Positions 23,730 to 34,612 of a DNA stretch of 64,000 nt are shown here, piece by piece. The notes under the pieces are model-generated. The model had not been told where the DNA came from. It saw only the letters and a program-made list of their open reading frames with translations, and made no database searches. This DNA comes from Achromobacter veterisilvae (lineage in GTDB: Bacteria; Pseudomonadota; Gammaproteobacteria; Burkholderiales; Burkholderiaceae_B). The stretch covers positions 248,001 to 312,000 of the forward strand of contig NZ_UFQC01000001.1 in the NCBI RefSeq assembly GCF_900496975.1. The letters are read 5' to 3'. The translations under genes were made by a program, and so were the position numbers. Position 1 is the first letter of the stretch; each line of letters starts with the position of its first letter.

Positions 23730-24569
23730 ATGACCATGCAGCATTCCACAAGCACCGCGCAGCGCCTGTGCGCGGAGAAAGTCAGCGTCACCTATCCCGG
23801 CATGCACGACAGCGGCCCGGTGATCGCCTTGCAGAACGTCAACCTGACCATCCAGCCCGGCGAATTCGTCGTCGCGCTGGGCGCCTCCGGCTGCGGCAAG
23901 ACCACCCTGCTCAGCCTGCTGGCCGGGTTCCTGTCCCCCACCGAAGGCGAGATCACGCTCGGCGGCAAGCCCATCGTCGGCCCGGGCGCCGACCGCGGCG
24001 TGGTGTTCCAGAAGCATGCCCTGCTGCCCTGGCTGAACGTGCTGGAGAACACCGAATTCGGCCTGATGCTGCAAGGCGTGGACAAGGAGACCCGCCGCGC
24101 CCGCGCGCGCCGCAACCTGGAACTGGTGGGACTGCAGGACTTCCACCGCCACATGATCTACCAGTTGTCGGGCGGCATGCAGCAGCGCGTGGGCATCGCG
24201 CGCGCCCTGACCTGCGACCCCGCCATGCTGCTGATGGACGAGCCCATGGCGGCGCTGGACGCGCTGACCCGCGAGACTATCCAGGAGTTGCTGCTGGACA
24301 TCTGGCGGCAGACCGACAAGATGTTCTTCTTCATCACGCACAGCGTGGAAGAAGCGCTGTTCCTGGGATCGCGGCTGATCGTCATGTCGCCCCGCCCGGG
24401 CCGGATCACGCACACCTTCACGCCAGACTTCAACCGGCGCTACCTGGAGACCCGCGATGGCCGCAGCATCAAATCCAGTCCCGACTTCATCGACATGCGC
24501 GAACAAGTCCTCGGCATCATCTATGGCGACGAACGCGCCTCCGCCTCCCCCCAGGGCGTCCATGTCTAG
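23730..24569 (+). CDS. tauB: Taurine/sulfonate ABC transporter ATPase
   Basis: 279 aa from the ATG at 23730 (AGGGGAG site). Walker [11 protein letters not shown]-loop [14 protein letters not shown], signature [15 protein letters not shown], Walker [12 protein letters not shown] and the switch His in [14 protein letters not shown]. The Q-loop and C-terminal wording match TauB/SsuB-type importers. It powers uptake by TauC. It overlaps tauC by 8 bp. Confidence 0.92.
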   Translation: MTMQHSTSTAQRLCAEKVSVTYPGMHDSGPVIALQNVNLTIQPGEFVVALGASGCGKTTLLSLLAGFLSPTEGEITLGGKPIVGPGADRGVVFQKHALLPWLNVLENTEFGLMLQGVDKETRRARARRNLELVGLQDFHRHMIYQLSGGMQQRVGIARALTCDPAMLLMDEPMAALDALTRETIQELLLDIWRQTDKMFFFITHSVEEALFLGSRLIVMSPRPGRITHTFTPDFNRRYLETRDGRSIKSSPDFIDMREQVLGIIYGDERASASPQGVHV

Positions 24570-25389
24570 GAACCGATCCGGGCACAAGCCCGCGGTGCCG
24601 GGCACGGTGTACGGCGCGCCGGGCGCGGGCTACAGCGGGCACATCAGCCTCCTCACCAGCCTGGCGCTGATCGCGCTGTGGTTCCTCGTGACCGGCGCCG
24701 GCTGGGTGCGGCCGCTGTTCCTGCCATCCCCCTTCGCCGTCTACGACAAATTCGTCTTCGCGATGACGGAGGGCGTGGCAAACTCCACCCTGACCGAGCA
24801 CGCGCTGGCCAGCCTGTCCCGCGTCTTCGGGGCCTTCTTCCTGGCCTGCCTGACCGCCATACCGGTGGGCATCCTGATGGGCGTGAACCGCTACGCGCGG
24901 GGCATCTTCGATCCGCCCATCGAGTTCTACCGCCCGCTGCCGCCGCTGGCCTACCTGCCGCTGATCATCATCTGGTTCGGCATCGGCGAATTCCCCAAGA
25001 TCCTGCTGATCTACCTGGCGATCTTCGCGCCCATGGCGATCGCCGCGCGCGCCGGCGTGCGCTCGGTGTCCATCGAGCAGATCCACGCCGCCTACGCCAT
25101 GGGCGGTTCGCGCAGGCAGATCGTCTGGCACGTCATCCTGAAGGCCGCCATGCCGGAGATCTTCACCGGCATGCGCATCGGCATCGGCGTGGGATGGACC
25201 ACGCTGGTCGCGGCGGAAATGGTGGCCGCCGACCGGGGCCTGGGCTTCATGGTGCTCAATGCCGCCCAGTTCCTGGCCAGCGACACCGTGATCATGGGCA
25301 TCATCGTGATCGGCGTGTTCGCCTTCGCGTTCGACCTGCTGGTCCGCTACGTGGAAAAGTTCGCGATTCCCTGGAAGGGACGGGTCTGA
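24562..25389 (+). CDS. tauC: Taurine/sulfonate ABC transporter permease
   Basis: 275 aa from the ATG at 24562, inside the end of tauB. About six membrane helices, with [20 protein letters not shown] first. [33 protein letters not shown] and the EAA-type coupling loop [20 protein letters not shown] identify a TauC-type permease. It forms the membrane channel with TauB and receives substrate from TauA. Confidence 0.92.
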   Translation: MSRNRSGHKPAVPGTVYGAPGAGYSGHISLLTSLALIALWFLVTGAGWVRPLFLPSPFAVYDKFVFAMTEGVANSTLTEHALASLSRVFGAFFLACLTAIPVGILMGVNRYARGIFDPPIEFYRPLPPLAYLPLIIIWFGIGEFPKILLIYLAIFAPMAIAARAGVRSVSIEQIHAAYAMGGSRRQIVWHVILKAAMPEIFTGMRIGIGVGWTTLVAAEMVAADRGLGFMVLNAAQFLASDTVIMGIIVIGVFAFAFDLLVRYVEKFAIPWKGRV

Positions 25390-25512
25390 CCGCCCGGGCA
25401 ATCCCTCATTCCTTCCCCCATCCGGCTCCTCTATCCTGAGTGGCGGACCCCGGACGGAGGCGGCGCGCCGCGCGCCGTTTCCGCCCGCGCGGCCTTCACA
25501 AGGGGAGCCTTC

Positions 25513-27090
25513 ATGTCCAGCCAGGCCTCGATGCTCAAGCCTGTGTTGTGGGAGCGCCTGTTCGAACGGGAAAGCGCGCCCAATCTCAGCCTGCAGGGCT
25601 GCGTGCGCCAGATGCTGGTGTCCGCCATCCTGAGCGGCCACCTGCCGCCCGGCACGCCGGTGCCGTCCAGCCGCCATCTTGCCGACCAGCTTCGCATCGC
25701 CCGCAACACAGTCGTCTTCGCGTACCAGCAACTGGTCAGCGAGGGCTACCTGGTGTCGCGGGAACGCAGCGGCCATTTCGTCAGCGACACGGTCATGCAG
25801 GGGCATTCGGGCCCGGCGGCCGACGCCGCCCATCCGGCCGACGGCGGCGCGCCCGCCGTGCGCTGGGAAGAACGGCTGCGCTTCCGGCCGTCCCGGCAAC
25901 GCAACATCACCAAGCCGCGCGACTGGCAGAAACAGCCCTATCCCTTCGTCTACGCGCAGTTCGACCAGGACCTGTTCCCCACCGCCGAATGGCGCGAATG
26001 CTGCATCAAGGCGCTGTCCGTGCTGGACATCCGCAGTTGGGCGCCCGACCTCATCACCCACGACGATCCCGCGCTGATCGAACAGATCCGCACCCAGGTG
26101 CTGCCGCGCCGCGGCGTGTGGGCCGACGCCGAGGAAATCGTCATCACCGTGGGCGCGCAGCACGCGCTCTACCTGCTGGCCGACCTGCTGGTCAACGACG
26201 ACACGGTGGTCGGCATGGAAGACCCGGGCTACCCGGACGCCCGCAACATCTTCGCCAGCCATACCCGCAACCTGCTGCCGATGCCGGTCGACGAACAGGG
26301 CCTGTGCACCGGCACCCACCTGCTGGGCTGCGACTATCTTTTCGTCACCCCCGGGCACCAGTGCCCCACCACCGTCACCCTCTCGATGGAACGCCGCCAG
26401 GGCCTGCTGGCGCTGGCCCGCCAGGCCGACAGCATGATCATCGAGGACGATTTCGAAAGCGAAAGCCGCTGGGGCGAAGGCGCCATCCCCGCGCTCAAGA
26501 GCCTGGACCGCGACGGCCGCGTGATCTACGTGGGCAGCCTGGCCAAGTCGTTCGCGCCGGGGCTGCGCATCGGCTACATCGTGGCGCCGCGCGAACTGAC
26601 CGGCGAACTGCGCGCGCTGCGCCGCCTGATGCTGCGCCATCCGTCCGCCTATATCCAGCGCGCGTTCTCGCTCTTCATTTCGCTGGGCCACCACCACGCG
26701 CTGCTGCGCAGGCAGTCGCAGGCCTACCAGAAGCGCGGCAACGAACTGTCCCGCGCGCTGGCGCAGCACCTGCCCGACTTCAAGGCCATCCCCATCACGG
26801 GGTCGTCCTCGTGCTGGCTGCAAGGCCCGCCCTGGCTCGACGCGGCCGAACTGTCCGAGGCGGCCCTGGCCGAAGGCGTGGTCGTCGAACCCGGCGACGT
26901 GTTCTTCATGAACGGCGCCCACGCGCCCCGCAATTTCCTGCGGGTGGGCTTTACCTCGATCCGCCCGGAACACATCGAACCGGGCGTCGCCAGGCTGGCC
27001 AAGGTCGTCGCCCGCTACCGCGCCCGCGCCGAAGGGAAGCGGGCCGCGGAGGGCCCGGACCTCAACGCCCTAGAGCAATTCGTCTCGTAG
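25513..27090 (+). CDS. tauR: MocR/GabR-type regulator, probable TauR
   Basis: 525 aa. A GntR winged helix (about residues 25-95) reads LQGCVRQMLVSAILSGHLPP, SSRHLADQLRIARNTVVFAY and QQLVSEGYLVSRERSGHFV. It is fused to an aminotransferase class I domain with IIEDDFESESRW and the PLP lysine in GSLAKSFAPGLRIGY. Such fusions bind DNA and sense amino compounds through PLP. TauR, the taurine-responsive activator, belongs to this family. It lies 123 bp after tauC on the same strand and converges on tauY with a 21-bp overlap of the coding ends. Confidence 0.85.
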   Translation: MSSQASMLKPVLWERLFERESAPNLSLQGCVRQMLVSAILSGHLPPGTPVPSSRHLADQLRIARNTVVFAYQQLVSEGYLVSRERSGHFVSDTVMQGHSGPAADAAHPADGGAPAVRWEERLRFRPSRQRNITKPRDWQKQPYPFVYAQFDQDLFPTAEWRECCIKALSVLDIRSWAPDLITHDDPALIEQIRTQVLPRRGVWADAEEIVITVGAQHALYLLADLLVNDDTVVGMEDPGYPDARNIFASHTRNLLPMPVDEQGLCTGTHLLGCDYLFVTPGHQCPTTVTLSMERRQGLLALARQADSMIIEDDFESESRWGEGAIPALKSLDRDGRVIYVGSLAKSFAPGLRIGYIVAPRELTGELRALRRLMLRHPSAYIQRAFSLFISLGHHHALLRRQSQAYQKRGNELSRALAQHLPDFKAIPITGSSSCWLQGPPWLDAAELSEAALAEGVVVEPGDVFFMNGAHAPRNFLRVGFTSIRPEHIEPGVARLAKVVARYRARAEGKRAAEGPDLNALEQFVS

Positions 27091-28485
27091 GTAGTACCAG
27101 CGGTACAGCAGCCCCTGGCCCAGCCGGCGGAACGGCGCGAACGGATGCCCGGGCAAGGGCGAATCGTAGATGGGCAGGTTCCAGGCCACGCCGTCCTTGC
27201 CCATCATCCGCTGCGCCAGCCGCCTGCCCGCGTGGGCCGAGAACGCCACGCCGTTGCCGCCGTAGCCGAACGCGTAAAACACCGGCTGCGCCGGATCGGG
27301 CTGGGTCACGCGCGGCATCATGTCGTGGCTGACGTCCACCCAGCCCCACCAGGAATACGCCACTTCCACGCCCTTCAGGGCGGGGAACTTGCGCGCCAGC
27401 CCGTCGCGCAGCAGCGCCAGATGGCGGGGATGCTCCGCGTCGGCGCCCCGCAGGGCGCTGCGGCTGCCGATCTGCATGCTGCCGTCGGGCAGCAGCCGGT
27501 AATAGAAGCGCAGGGTTCGCGTATCGGTGATGAACACCGTGCTCTTCAAGCCGGCCGCCTCGCGCTCCGCCGGAGACAGCACGCGCGTCACCAGCGAATT
27601 CGACAGCACCGGCATGATGCGGTTGTCCAGCAGGCGGTTGACGCCCTGCGCGGTATAGCCGCCGGTGGCGAACGCGACGCGGCGCGCGCGCACCACGCCC
27701 CCCGGCGTTTCGAGCAGCACCTTGCCGTTTTCCATGCGCCAGCGCAGCACCGGACTGCCGGGATGCACGCGCACCCCCAGCTCGCGCGCCTGCCTCAGAT
27801 AGCCATAGGCCAGCTTCAGCGGATGCACGCCCACGCCGTCGGGCTCGTGCATCGCGCCCACGGCCTCGCGGTCGTCCACGTAGCGCTCGCGCAGCGCTTC
27901 CCGGCTGAGCATCTTCGTGTCGTAGCCGAAGACCTCGCGCATGACGCGCGCCTCGTTCTCCAGGAACGCCATCTTCTTCCGGCGGTGCGCCGTATACAGG
28001 TGCCCGCCCGGCTGCGCGTCGCAATCCACCTGCGCGACCAGGCTCTTCCAGTACTCGAAGCCTTCGCGGATCTCCGCGTCCAGGCGCTTGGCGGTGTCCA
28101 GCCCCCAGCGCGCGATCCACTGCGAACGGTACAGCCGCCCCGACGCGTTCTGCCCCTGCCCGCCGTTGCGGCTGGTGCAGCCCCAGACCACGCGATTGGC
28201 CTCCAGCACCACCGCCTTCACGCCGAAGTCCCGCGCCAGGGTCAGGGCCGCGGACAGGCCGGTGAAGCCGGAGCCGACGATCACCACGTCGGCGTCGATG
28301 TCGCCATCGACCGGGCCGTCGTCCTCGGGCGGCGCGCCGGCGGTCGCGACCCAGTAGGTGGGCGCGTAGTCCTGCCCGCGGCCGGGCGGCGACACCAGCG
28401 GATCGTAGGCCGGGTTGTACGCGCTGATTGCTGCCCCGCCCGAACGGGCCGGGCCTTCAGGTTGGAAGGACATTTGGGTATCCAT
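27070..28485 (-). CDS. tauY: FAD-dependent oxidoreductase (DAO family), probable taurine dehydrogenase large subunit
   Basis: 471 aa. The FAD-binding Rossmann motif VVIVGSGFTGLSAALTLA starts near residue 66, then VLEANRVVWGCTSRNGGQGQ and a C-terminal YAFGYGGNGVAFSAHAGRRL, the usual DAO/glycine-oxidase-like layout. It lies 36 bp after a 130-aa NTF2-like gene. A small-plus-large pair of these sizes next to tauR/tauABC matches taurine dehydrogenase TauXY, which oxidises taurine to sulfoacetaldehyde and ammonia. Another amine oxidase (for example gamma-glutamylputrescine oxidase-like) is possible on sequence alone. Confidence 0.72.
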   Translation of the reverse strand: MDTQMSFQPEGPARSGGAAISAYNPAYDPLVSPPGRGQDYAPTYWVATAGAPPEDDGPVDGDIDADVVIVGSGFTGLSAALTLARDFGVKAVVLEANRVVWGCTSRNGGQGQNASGRLYRSQWIARWGLDTAKRLDAEIREGFEYWKSLVAQVDCDAQPGGHLYTAHRRKKMAFLENEARVMREVFGYDTKMLSREALRERYVDDREAVGAMHEPDGVGVHPLKLAYGYLRQARELGVRVHPGSPVLRWRMENGKVLLETPGGVVRARRVAFATGGYTAQGVNRLLDNRIMPVLSNSLVTRVLSPAEREAAGLKSTVFITDTRTLRFYYRLLPDGSMQIGSRSALRGADAEHPRHLALLRDGLARKFPALKGVEVAYSWWGWVDVSHDMMPRVTQPDPAQPVFYAFGYGGNGVAFSAHAGRRLAQRMMGKDGVAWNLPIYDSPLPGHPFAPFRRLGQGLLYRWYYLRDELL

Positions 28486-28521
28486 GCTGCGGTTCCGGTT
28501 GCTGAATGCGAAACGCCGGCC

Positions 28522-28914
28522 TCAGGACCGCGCCGGCAGGGCTGGCCGCTGCTTGCGGAATGCGTTCTTGACGCGGATCTTGCCGTCCTGGAACGTGAAG
28601 ACGTCGACCATGTCGGCTTCGACCCTGGACCCGTCCGCCGCGGTGCCGGTGAAGGTGGATTCGGACACGCCCCGGTCTCCGGCGACCCAGTGCCGCCCGT
28701 TGCGCCATTGCGCGTCGGGAAAGGCGGCCCATGCCGCGGCGAAGGCCACGCGCACCGCGTCGCGCCCCGCGTGCCGCGTGCCCCATTGTTCGGGTCCGCC
28801 CACGGTTTCGAATACGCAATCGTCGCTCATGAAGGACATCAGGGCGTCGATATCGTGGCGGTTCCAGGCCGCCGCGAATTCGGCCAGCATGTCCGCGGTG
28901 ACGGTCTTGTGCAT
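28522..28914 (-). CDS. tauX: NTF2/SnoaL-like small protein, probable taurine dehydrogenase small subunit
   Basis: 130 aa from the ATG at 28914 (GGAGG site 7 bases upstream). The cone-shaped SnoaL/NTF2 fold is indicated by LAEFAAAWNRHDIDALMSFM, DDCVFETVGG, HAGRDAVRVAFAAAWAAFP and the end MVDVFTFQDGKIRVKNAF. It precedes the FAD oxidoreductase on the same strand. By size, order and neighbourhood it fits TauX; a stand-alone SnoaL-like protein of unknown function is the alternative. Confidence 0.65.
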   Translation of the reverse strand: MHKTVTADMLAEFAAAWNRHDIDALMSFMSDDCVFETVGGPEQWGTRHAGRDAVRVAFAAAWAAFPDAQWRNGRHWVAGDRGVSESTFTGTAADGSRVEADMVDVFTFQDGKIRVKNAFRKQRPALPARS

Positions 28915-29037
28915 TGCGTACCTCCGGTAGAAACCGGCGCGGATTGCGCCAGCGTTCACGATCCAAGGTAAGTGAGCCGCAAGGCAGGGTCTAGAACCAG
29001 AAAAGGGAAATCGCTTGCACCAGAACGGACGCCGGCG

Positions 29038-30015
29038 TCAGGCCGCCGCGGGCGCGAGCCACGCCGCCACCGCGTCCGGATCGACGGCGCCGCGCAGGCC
29101 GATCAGCACCAGCGCCGGCTCCGCCAGGCCGGCCGGCGGCGTGGCCCGCGTGTCGTAGCGCACCCGCCGTCCCGCCAGTTGCACCAGCACCAGGCCGTGC
29201 CGGTCCGTGCGCACCCAGCCCTTGGCGCGCAGCAGCGGCCGCGGCAACTGCCTCAGCCTCTCGGCCAGCCTGTCGGCGTCGAGCATGGCCGGCGCCCGCC
29301 ACAGCCAGCTCTCGAACGGATGGCCCGGATCCCCGGCAGGCGGGCCGGCCCCGTGCGCGGGATGGCCGCAATCCTCCATGCCGCAACCGTGATGCGCGGG
29401 ATGCCCCGCGGGTTCTCCGAGCAGATAGCGCAGGTCCACGCGCCCTTCCCTCGCCTCGATGACGGGCGCGCCGCCCGTCGCTTCGTCCAGCCAGGCCCGC
29501 AACGGCGCGCGCTCCCGCGGCGGCGCCAGGTCGGTCTTGTTCAGCACCAGCAAGTCGGCGGCCTTCAGTTGGCGCCCTATGGTGTCGGCCAGCAGCGGAT
29601 CCGCGGCCAGCGCGCGCACGTTCGCGGCATCGGCCACGACCACCACGCCCTCCAGTTGCAGCATCGGATCGGACATGCCGACCTGCGCGATGCGGGCCGG
29701 ATCGGAAACGCCGCTGGCCTCGATCACGATCCATTCGGGCAGGGGGTCCAGCGCCAGCACGCGCGCCAGCGCGTCGTCCAGCCCCCCTGCCATCGAGCAG
29801 CAGACGCAGCCGTTGGCCAGCCGGATCACTTCGTCGGCGCGCTGCGCGATCAGGCCCGCGTCGATATCGACCGGCCCGAAGTCGTTCACCAGCACCGCCG
29901 CTCGGCGGCGGCTGGCGGCCAGCACGTGGTTGAGCAGGGTCGTCTTGCCCGCGCCCAGGAAGCCGCCCACCACCGTCAGCGCGATGCGCGCGGGCGCCGC
30001 GCCTTGCGCCGCCAT
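29038..30015 (-). CDS. CobW/G3E-family GTP-binding metallochaperone
   Basis: 325 aa. Walker A VVGGFLGAGKTTLLNHVL, the metal motif GCVCC (Cys 70, 72, 73), IEASGVSDPARI and LNKTDL define the COG0523/G3E group. A His/Cys-rich loop near residues 208-228 (HPAHHGCGMEDCGHPAH) offers further metal binding. The C-terminal CobW domain ends the protein. These GTPases deliver zinc or other metals to enzymes. Its ATG lies one base after the amidohydrolase stop, so that zinc-type hydrolase is its most likely client. Confidence 0.88.
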   Translation of the reverse strand: MAAQGAAPARIALTVVGGFLGAGKTTLLNHVLAASRRRAAVLVNDFGPVDIDAGLIAQRADEVIRLANGCVCCSMAGGLDDALARVLALDPLPEWIVIEASGVSDPARIAQVGMSDPMLQLEGVVVVADAANVRALAADPLLADTIGRQLKAADLLVLNKTDLAPPRERAPLRAWLDEATGGAPVIEAREGRVDLRYLLGEPAGHPAHHGCGMEDCGHPAHGAGPPAGDPGHPFESWLWRAPAMLDADRLAERLRQLPRPLLRAKGWVRTDRHGLVLVQLAGRRVRYDTRATPPAGLAEPALVLIGLRGAVDPDAVAAWLAPAAA

Positions 30016-30016
30016 G

Positions 30017-31666
30017 TCAGCCCTCCCGCAAGGCCAGGGGCCTTCCGCCGATGACCGTGCCCGCCACCGGCACGTCCTTCAATCCTTCCGCCGGGACGGC
30101 CAGGGGATCGTCCTCCAGCACGCAGAAGTCCGCGTACTTGCCCACTTCGATCGAACCCACCAGGTGGTCCAGGTGCAGGGTGTAGGCCGCGCCCAGCGTG
30201 ACGGCGTGCAGCGCGGCGTCCACGCCGATCCGCTCCGATTCTCCCAGCACCCGCCCCGAGGAGGTCCGCCGGTTCGCCGCGCACCACGCGGTGAACAGCG
30301 GCCCCAGCGGCGTGATCGGCGCGTCCGAGTGGATCGAGAACGGCACCCCCGCGCGCGCGGCCGTGGCGCAGGCGTCCATGCGGTTGGCGCGGTCCGGCCC
30401 CATGGTCAGCGCATAGTGCGCATCGCCCCAGTAGAAGATATGGTTGGCGAAGAGATTGGCGCACATGCCCAGGCTGGCCATGCGCCGGAACTGGGCCGCG
30501 TCGGCCATCTGGCAATGCTGCAATGTGTGGCGGTGGTCGCGCCGCGGGCTGCGGCGCAGGGCCCGGTCCACGGCCTCGATCGCCAACTGCGTGGCTTCGT
30601 CGCCGTTGGTGTGGATGTGCAGTTGCACGCCCGCGTCGTGGTACGCCTGGACCAGCGTGTCCAGCTCCGACGGCGCGATGACCCAGATGCCGTTGGGCGC
30701 GCCGTTGTAGTAGCCCGGCCAGCGCACCCTGGCCGTAAAACCCTGGATCGACCCGTCCACCACCAGCTTGACCATCCCGAAATGCAGCTTGCCGTGGTTC
30801 AGCCGCCGCGCCTCCTCCACCTTCGCCAGGCAGCGCGCCGGATCGCCGGCATACGTCAGGGCCGACGCGGCCGGCACGATGCGCACGGGGTAGTCCGGTT
30901 CGGCGGTGACGCGGGCCAGCGTCGCCAGCCCCTCGTCGCCCAGTTCGTTGACCAGGTCCGTGGCGGTGGTGACGCCCGCCCATTGCGCGACCTTGCCGAA
31001 CATGCGCAGCCCGTCTTCCGACACGCCGACCGTGCGGAACGGGCTGCCGATCAGGCGCATGACCGGGAACATGGCCGCGAATTCGCAGAGTTCGCCGCTG
31101 GGCTCGCCGTTCTCCATCCGGGTCACGCCTTCGATATCGGTATCGCGGTCGATGCCCGCCCGCGCCAGCATCGGCGTATTGACGTTCATCAGGTGCATGC
31201 TGGCGTGCATGACCACGACCGGCCGCCGCGGGGACACCGCGTCCAGGTCCCGGACGTCCATCCGCCGCCCCTCGAAGAAGATCGGATCGAAGCCCCAGCC
31301 GATCAGCGTCGCGTCCGGCGCCAGGGCGCTTTCGGCCTCGCGCAGCCGGGCGGCGACAGCCTCGAGACTTTTCAGCCCCTCCCAGAGCCGGCCGTCGGGC
31401 CCGCGCCGGTCGTAGAAGCCGACATAGACGAACTTCCACATGCCGCCTTCGGGCAAATGGCAATGCCCTTCCACCAGGCCCGGCATCAGCACCTTGTCCG
31501 CATAGCGGTCGTCGAGCTCGGCGGGGCCCCAGCCGGCCAGCGATTCCTTGCTGCCCACTCCCAGGATGCGGCCGTCGCGCACGGCGACGTGCGTGGCCCG
31601 CGGCTGGGCCGGATTCATGGTCAGGATGCTGCGCGCGGCATAGATGGTCGTGGCAGGCTGGGTCAT
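30017..31666 (-). CDS. YtcJ-like amidohydrolase (amidohydrolase family 3)
   Basis: 549 aa from the ATG at 31666 (GAGGAGAG site). ILTMNPAQPRATHVAVRDGR and VLMPGLVEGHCHLPEGG open the fold; the H-x-H metal pair is HCH. Further metal residues are probably in LHIHTNGDEATQLAIEAV, RHTLQHCQMAD and FSIHSDAPITPLGP. The enzymes hydrolyse C-N bonds in amides, N-substituted formamides or cyclic ureides in the cytoplasm; the substrate here is unknown. It is followed by a metallochaperone gene and preceded by a peptide-type ABC transporter, so it likely acts on what that transporter imports. Confidence 0.85.
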   Translation of the reverse strand: MTQPATTIYAARSILTMNPAQPRATHVAVRDGRILGVGSKESLAGWGPAELDDRYADKVLMPGLVEGHCHLPEGGMWKFVYVGFYDRRGPDGRLWEGLKSLEAVAARLREAESALAPDATLIGWGFDPIFFEGRRMDVRDLDAVSPRRPVVVMHASMHLMNVNTPMLARAGIDRDTDIEGVTRMENGEPSGELCEFAAMFPVMRLIGSPFRTVGVSEDGLRMFGKVAQWAGVTTATDLVNELGDEGLATLARVTAEPDYPVRIVPAASALTYAGDPARCLAKVEEARRLNHGKLHFGMVKLVVDGSIQGFTARVRWPGYYNGAPNGIWVIAPSELDTLVQAYHDAGVQLHIHTNGDEATQLAIEAVDRALRRSPRRDHRHTLQHCQMADAAQFRRMASLGMCANLFANHIFYWGDAHYALTMGPDRANRMDACATAARAGVPFSIHSDAPITPLGPLFTAWCAANRRTSSGRVLGESERIGVDAALHAVTLGAAYTLHLDHLVGSIEVGKYADFCVLEDDPLAVPAEGLKDVPVAGTVIGGRPLALREG

Positions 31667-31692
31667 CTGGCTCTCCTCGGAGTCTCTTGGGT

Positions 31693-32711
31693 TCAACCCC
31701 GCAGCGGCGACTCCAGGACGCCTGCGCGGAATTCGACGAAATGGCAGGCCACGCGGTGGCCCGGCACGACTTCGCGCAACGCCGGCTCGCGCGCCGCGCA
31801 CAGTTCCTGCGCGGCCGGACAGCGGCCGGCGAAGCGACAGCCCGGCGGCGGATCCACCGGGCTGGGCGGGTCGCCCGACAACCGCACCCGCCTGGCCGCG
31901 AGTTCGCGCCCGCCCTTGACCGTCGGCACCGCCGACATCAGCGCGACGCTATAGGGGTGCAGCGGACGCGAGAAGAAAGCCTCCCGCGAGGTCTGCTCGA
32001 TGATCTTGCCCAGGTACATCACGGCGATGTCATCGCAGATGTGCTCGACCACCGCCATGTCGTGGGAAATGAACAGAAAGGACTGCCCCTGCTCGCGCTG
32101 GATCCGGCGCAGCAGGTTCAGGATCTGCGCCCGGATGGCGATGTCCAGCGCCGATACCGGTTCATCGCAGACGATCAGGTCGGGCGCGCTGGCCAGCGCC
32201 CGGGCCACGTTCAGGCGCTGCCGCTGCCCTCCGGAAAACTGGTGCGGAAACAGTTGGCGCTGCTCTGGACGCAGCCCGACCAGTTCGAACATCCGGGCCA
32301 CGCGCGCCTCGCGCCCGCCAGGCGGATCGATGCCCATCAGGTCCAGCGGCGAACGCACGATGTCGCCGGCGCGCTGGCGCGGATTCAAGGACGAATACGG
32401 ATCCTGGAACACCAGTTGCAGGCGCCGCCGCATGCGGCGCAGGTCCGCGCCGCGCAGTGCGGTCAGGTCGGTTCCGTCGAAGTGGATGGAGCCCGCGGTC
32501 GGGTCGGCCAGGCGCAGCACGGAAAGCGCCGTGGTGGTCTTGCCCGAACCGGACTCGCCCACGATCGCCAGGGTGCGTCCGCGCTCCAGGTCGAACGACA
32601 CGCCGTCCACGGCCTTGACGACGACCGGCTTGCCGTCGCGTCCGCGGCCGCCGATGGGGAAATGCACGGCCAGGTCCCGCACCGACAGCAAGGCGGGGGC
32701 ATGCGGCTGCG

Positions 32712-32715
<4 letters not shown>
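31693..32715 (-). CDS. Peptide/opine-type ABC transporter ATPase (DppF-like)
   Basis: 340 aa from the ATG at 32715, which overlaps the upstream ATPase stop (ATGA). Walker A VGESGSGKTTTALSVLRL, Q-loop LVFQDPYSSLNPRQRAGD, signature FSGGQRQRLNVARALA, Walker B LIVCDEPVSALD. The C-terminal oligopeptide-transporter extension has ALMSAVPTVKGG and CRFAGRCPAA with conserved cysteines, probably an Fe-S or zinc site. It pairs with the next ATPase to drive a DppBC-type importer. Confidence 0.92.
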
Positions 32716-33709
<994 letters not shown>

Positions 33710-33713
<4 letters not shown>

Positions 33714-34612
33714 GAGCGCCCCCGCGAGTTGGGATTCAGCGCGTCGTTCAGGCCGTCGCCGATCAGGCTGACCGCCAGCACCGTCAGGAAAATGGCCGCT
33801 CCCGGCAGGGTCACGGCCCACCAGGCGGTCAGGATGTAGGGCCGGTTGCTGCCTATCATGAGCCCCCAGCTCATGATGTTCGGGTCGCCCAGCCCCAGGA
33901 ACGACAGGCCGGCCTCGAACAGGATCGCCATGCCGATGGCCAGCGTGGCGGACACGATCAGCGGCGCCAGCGCGTTGAGCAGGATCACCCGCCAGATGAT
34001 CCGCGCGTCGCCCGCGCCGATCACCCGCTCCGCCAGCACGTATTCCCGCCGCTTCAGCCGCAGGAACTCGCCGCGCGCCAGCCGCGCCGTGCCCGTCCAA
34101 CTGACCACGCCGATCGCGACCGCGATGGTCGCGAGCGACGGCGAGAACAGCGTCACCAGCACCATGGCGAACAGCAAGGTGGGCAGCACCTGGAAGAACT
34201 CGGTGATGCGCATCAGGGTTTCGTCGACCCAGCCGCCGTAATAGCCCGCCAGCGCCCCGACGGTCAGGCCGATGGCCATGGACAGCACGGCCGCCACCAC
34301 GCCCACCAGCAAGGTGGCGCGGCCGCCGTACACCATGCCGGTCAGCACGTCGCGTCCCAGGTAGTCGGTGCCCAGCAGCGCGTCCGCGCCCGGCGGGCTC
34401 ATCGGCGCCCCGGCGATTTCGAAGGGGTCCGCCTCCATCGCCATGGGTCCGAAGATCGTGACCGCAAGAATGGCCGCCAGCAGCAGCACGCCGGCCACCG
34501 CCGAGGGATTGCGCGCGAACACCCGCAGGGCTTCGTAGGATTGCCGCGCCGGCGGCCGCGTTGCCGCGCCCGCGGGAGCGGCGATGGGAACGGCGGGAGG
34601 AACCTGGCTCAT
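33710..34612 (-). CDS. Peptide/opine-type ABC transporter permease (DppC-like)
   Basis: 300 aa from the ATG at 34612 (ATGA overlap with the upstream permease). The N-terminal tail precedes a helix around VAGVLLLAAILAVTIFG; then HPFGTDxxGRD-like DALLGTDYLGRDVLTGMVYG, typical of DppC, and the EAA loop YVLAERVIGAGDARIIWRVI. LSFLGLGDPNIMSWG is another DppC mark. It forms half of the membrane pore. Confidence 0.92.
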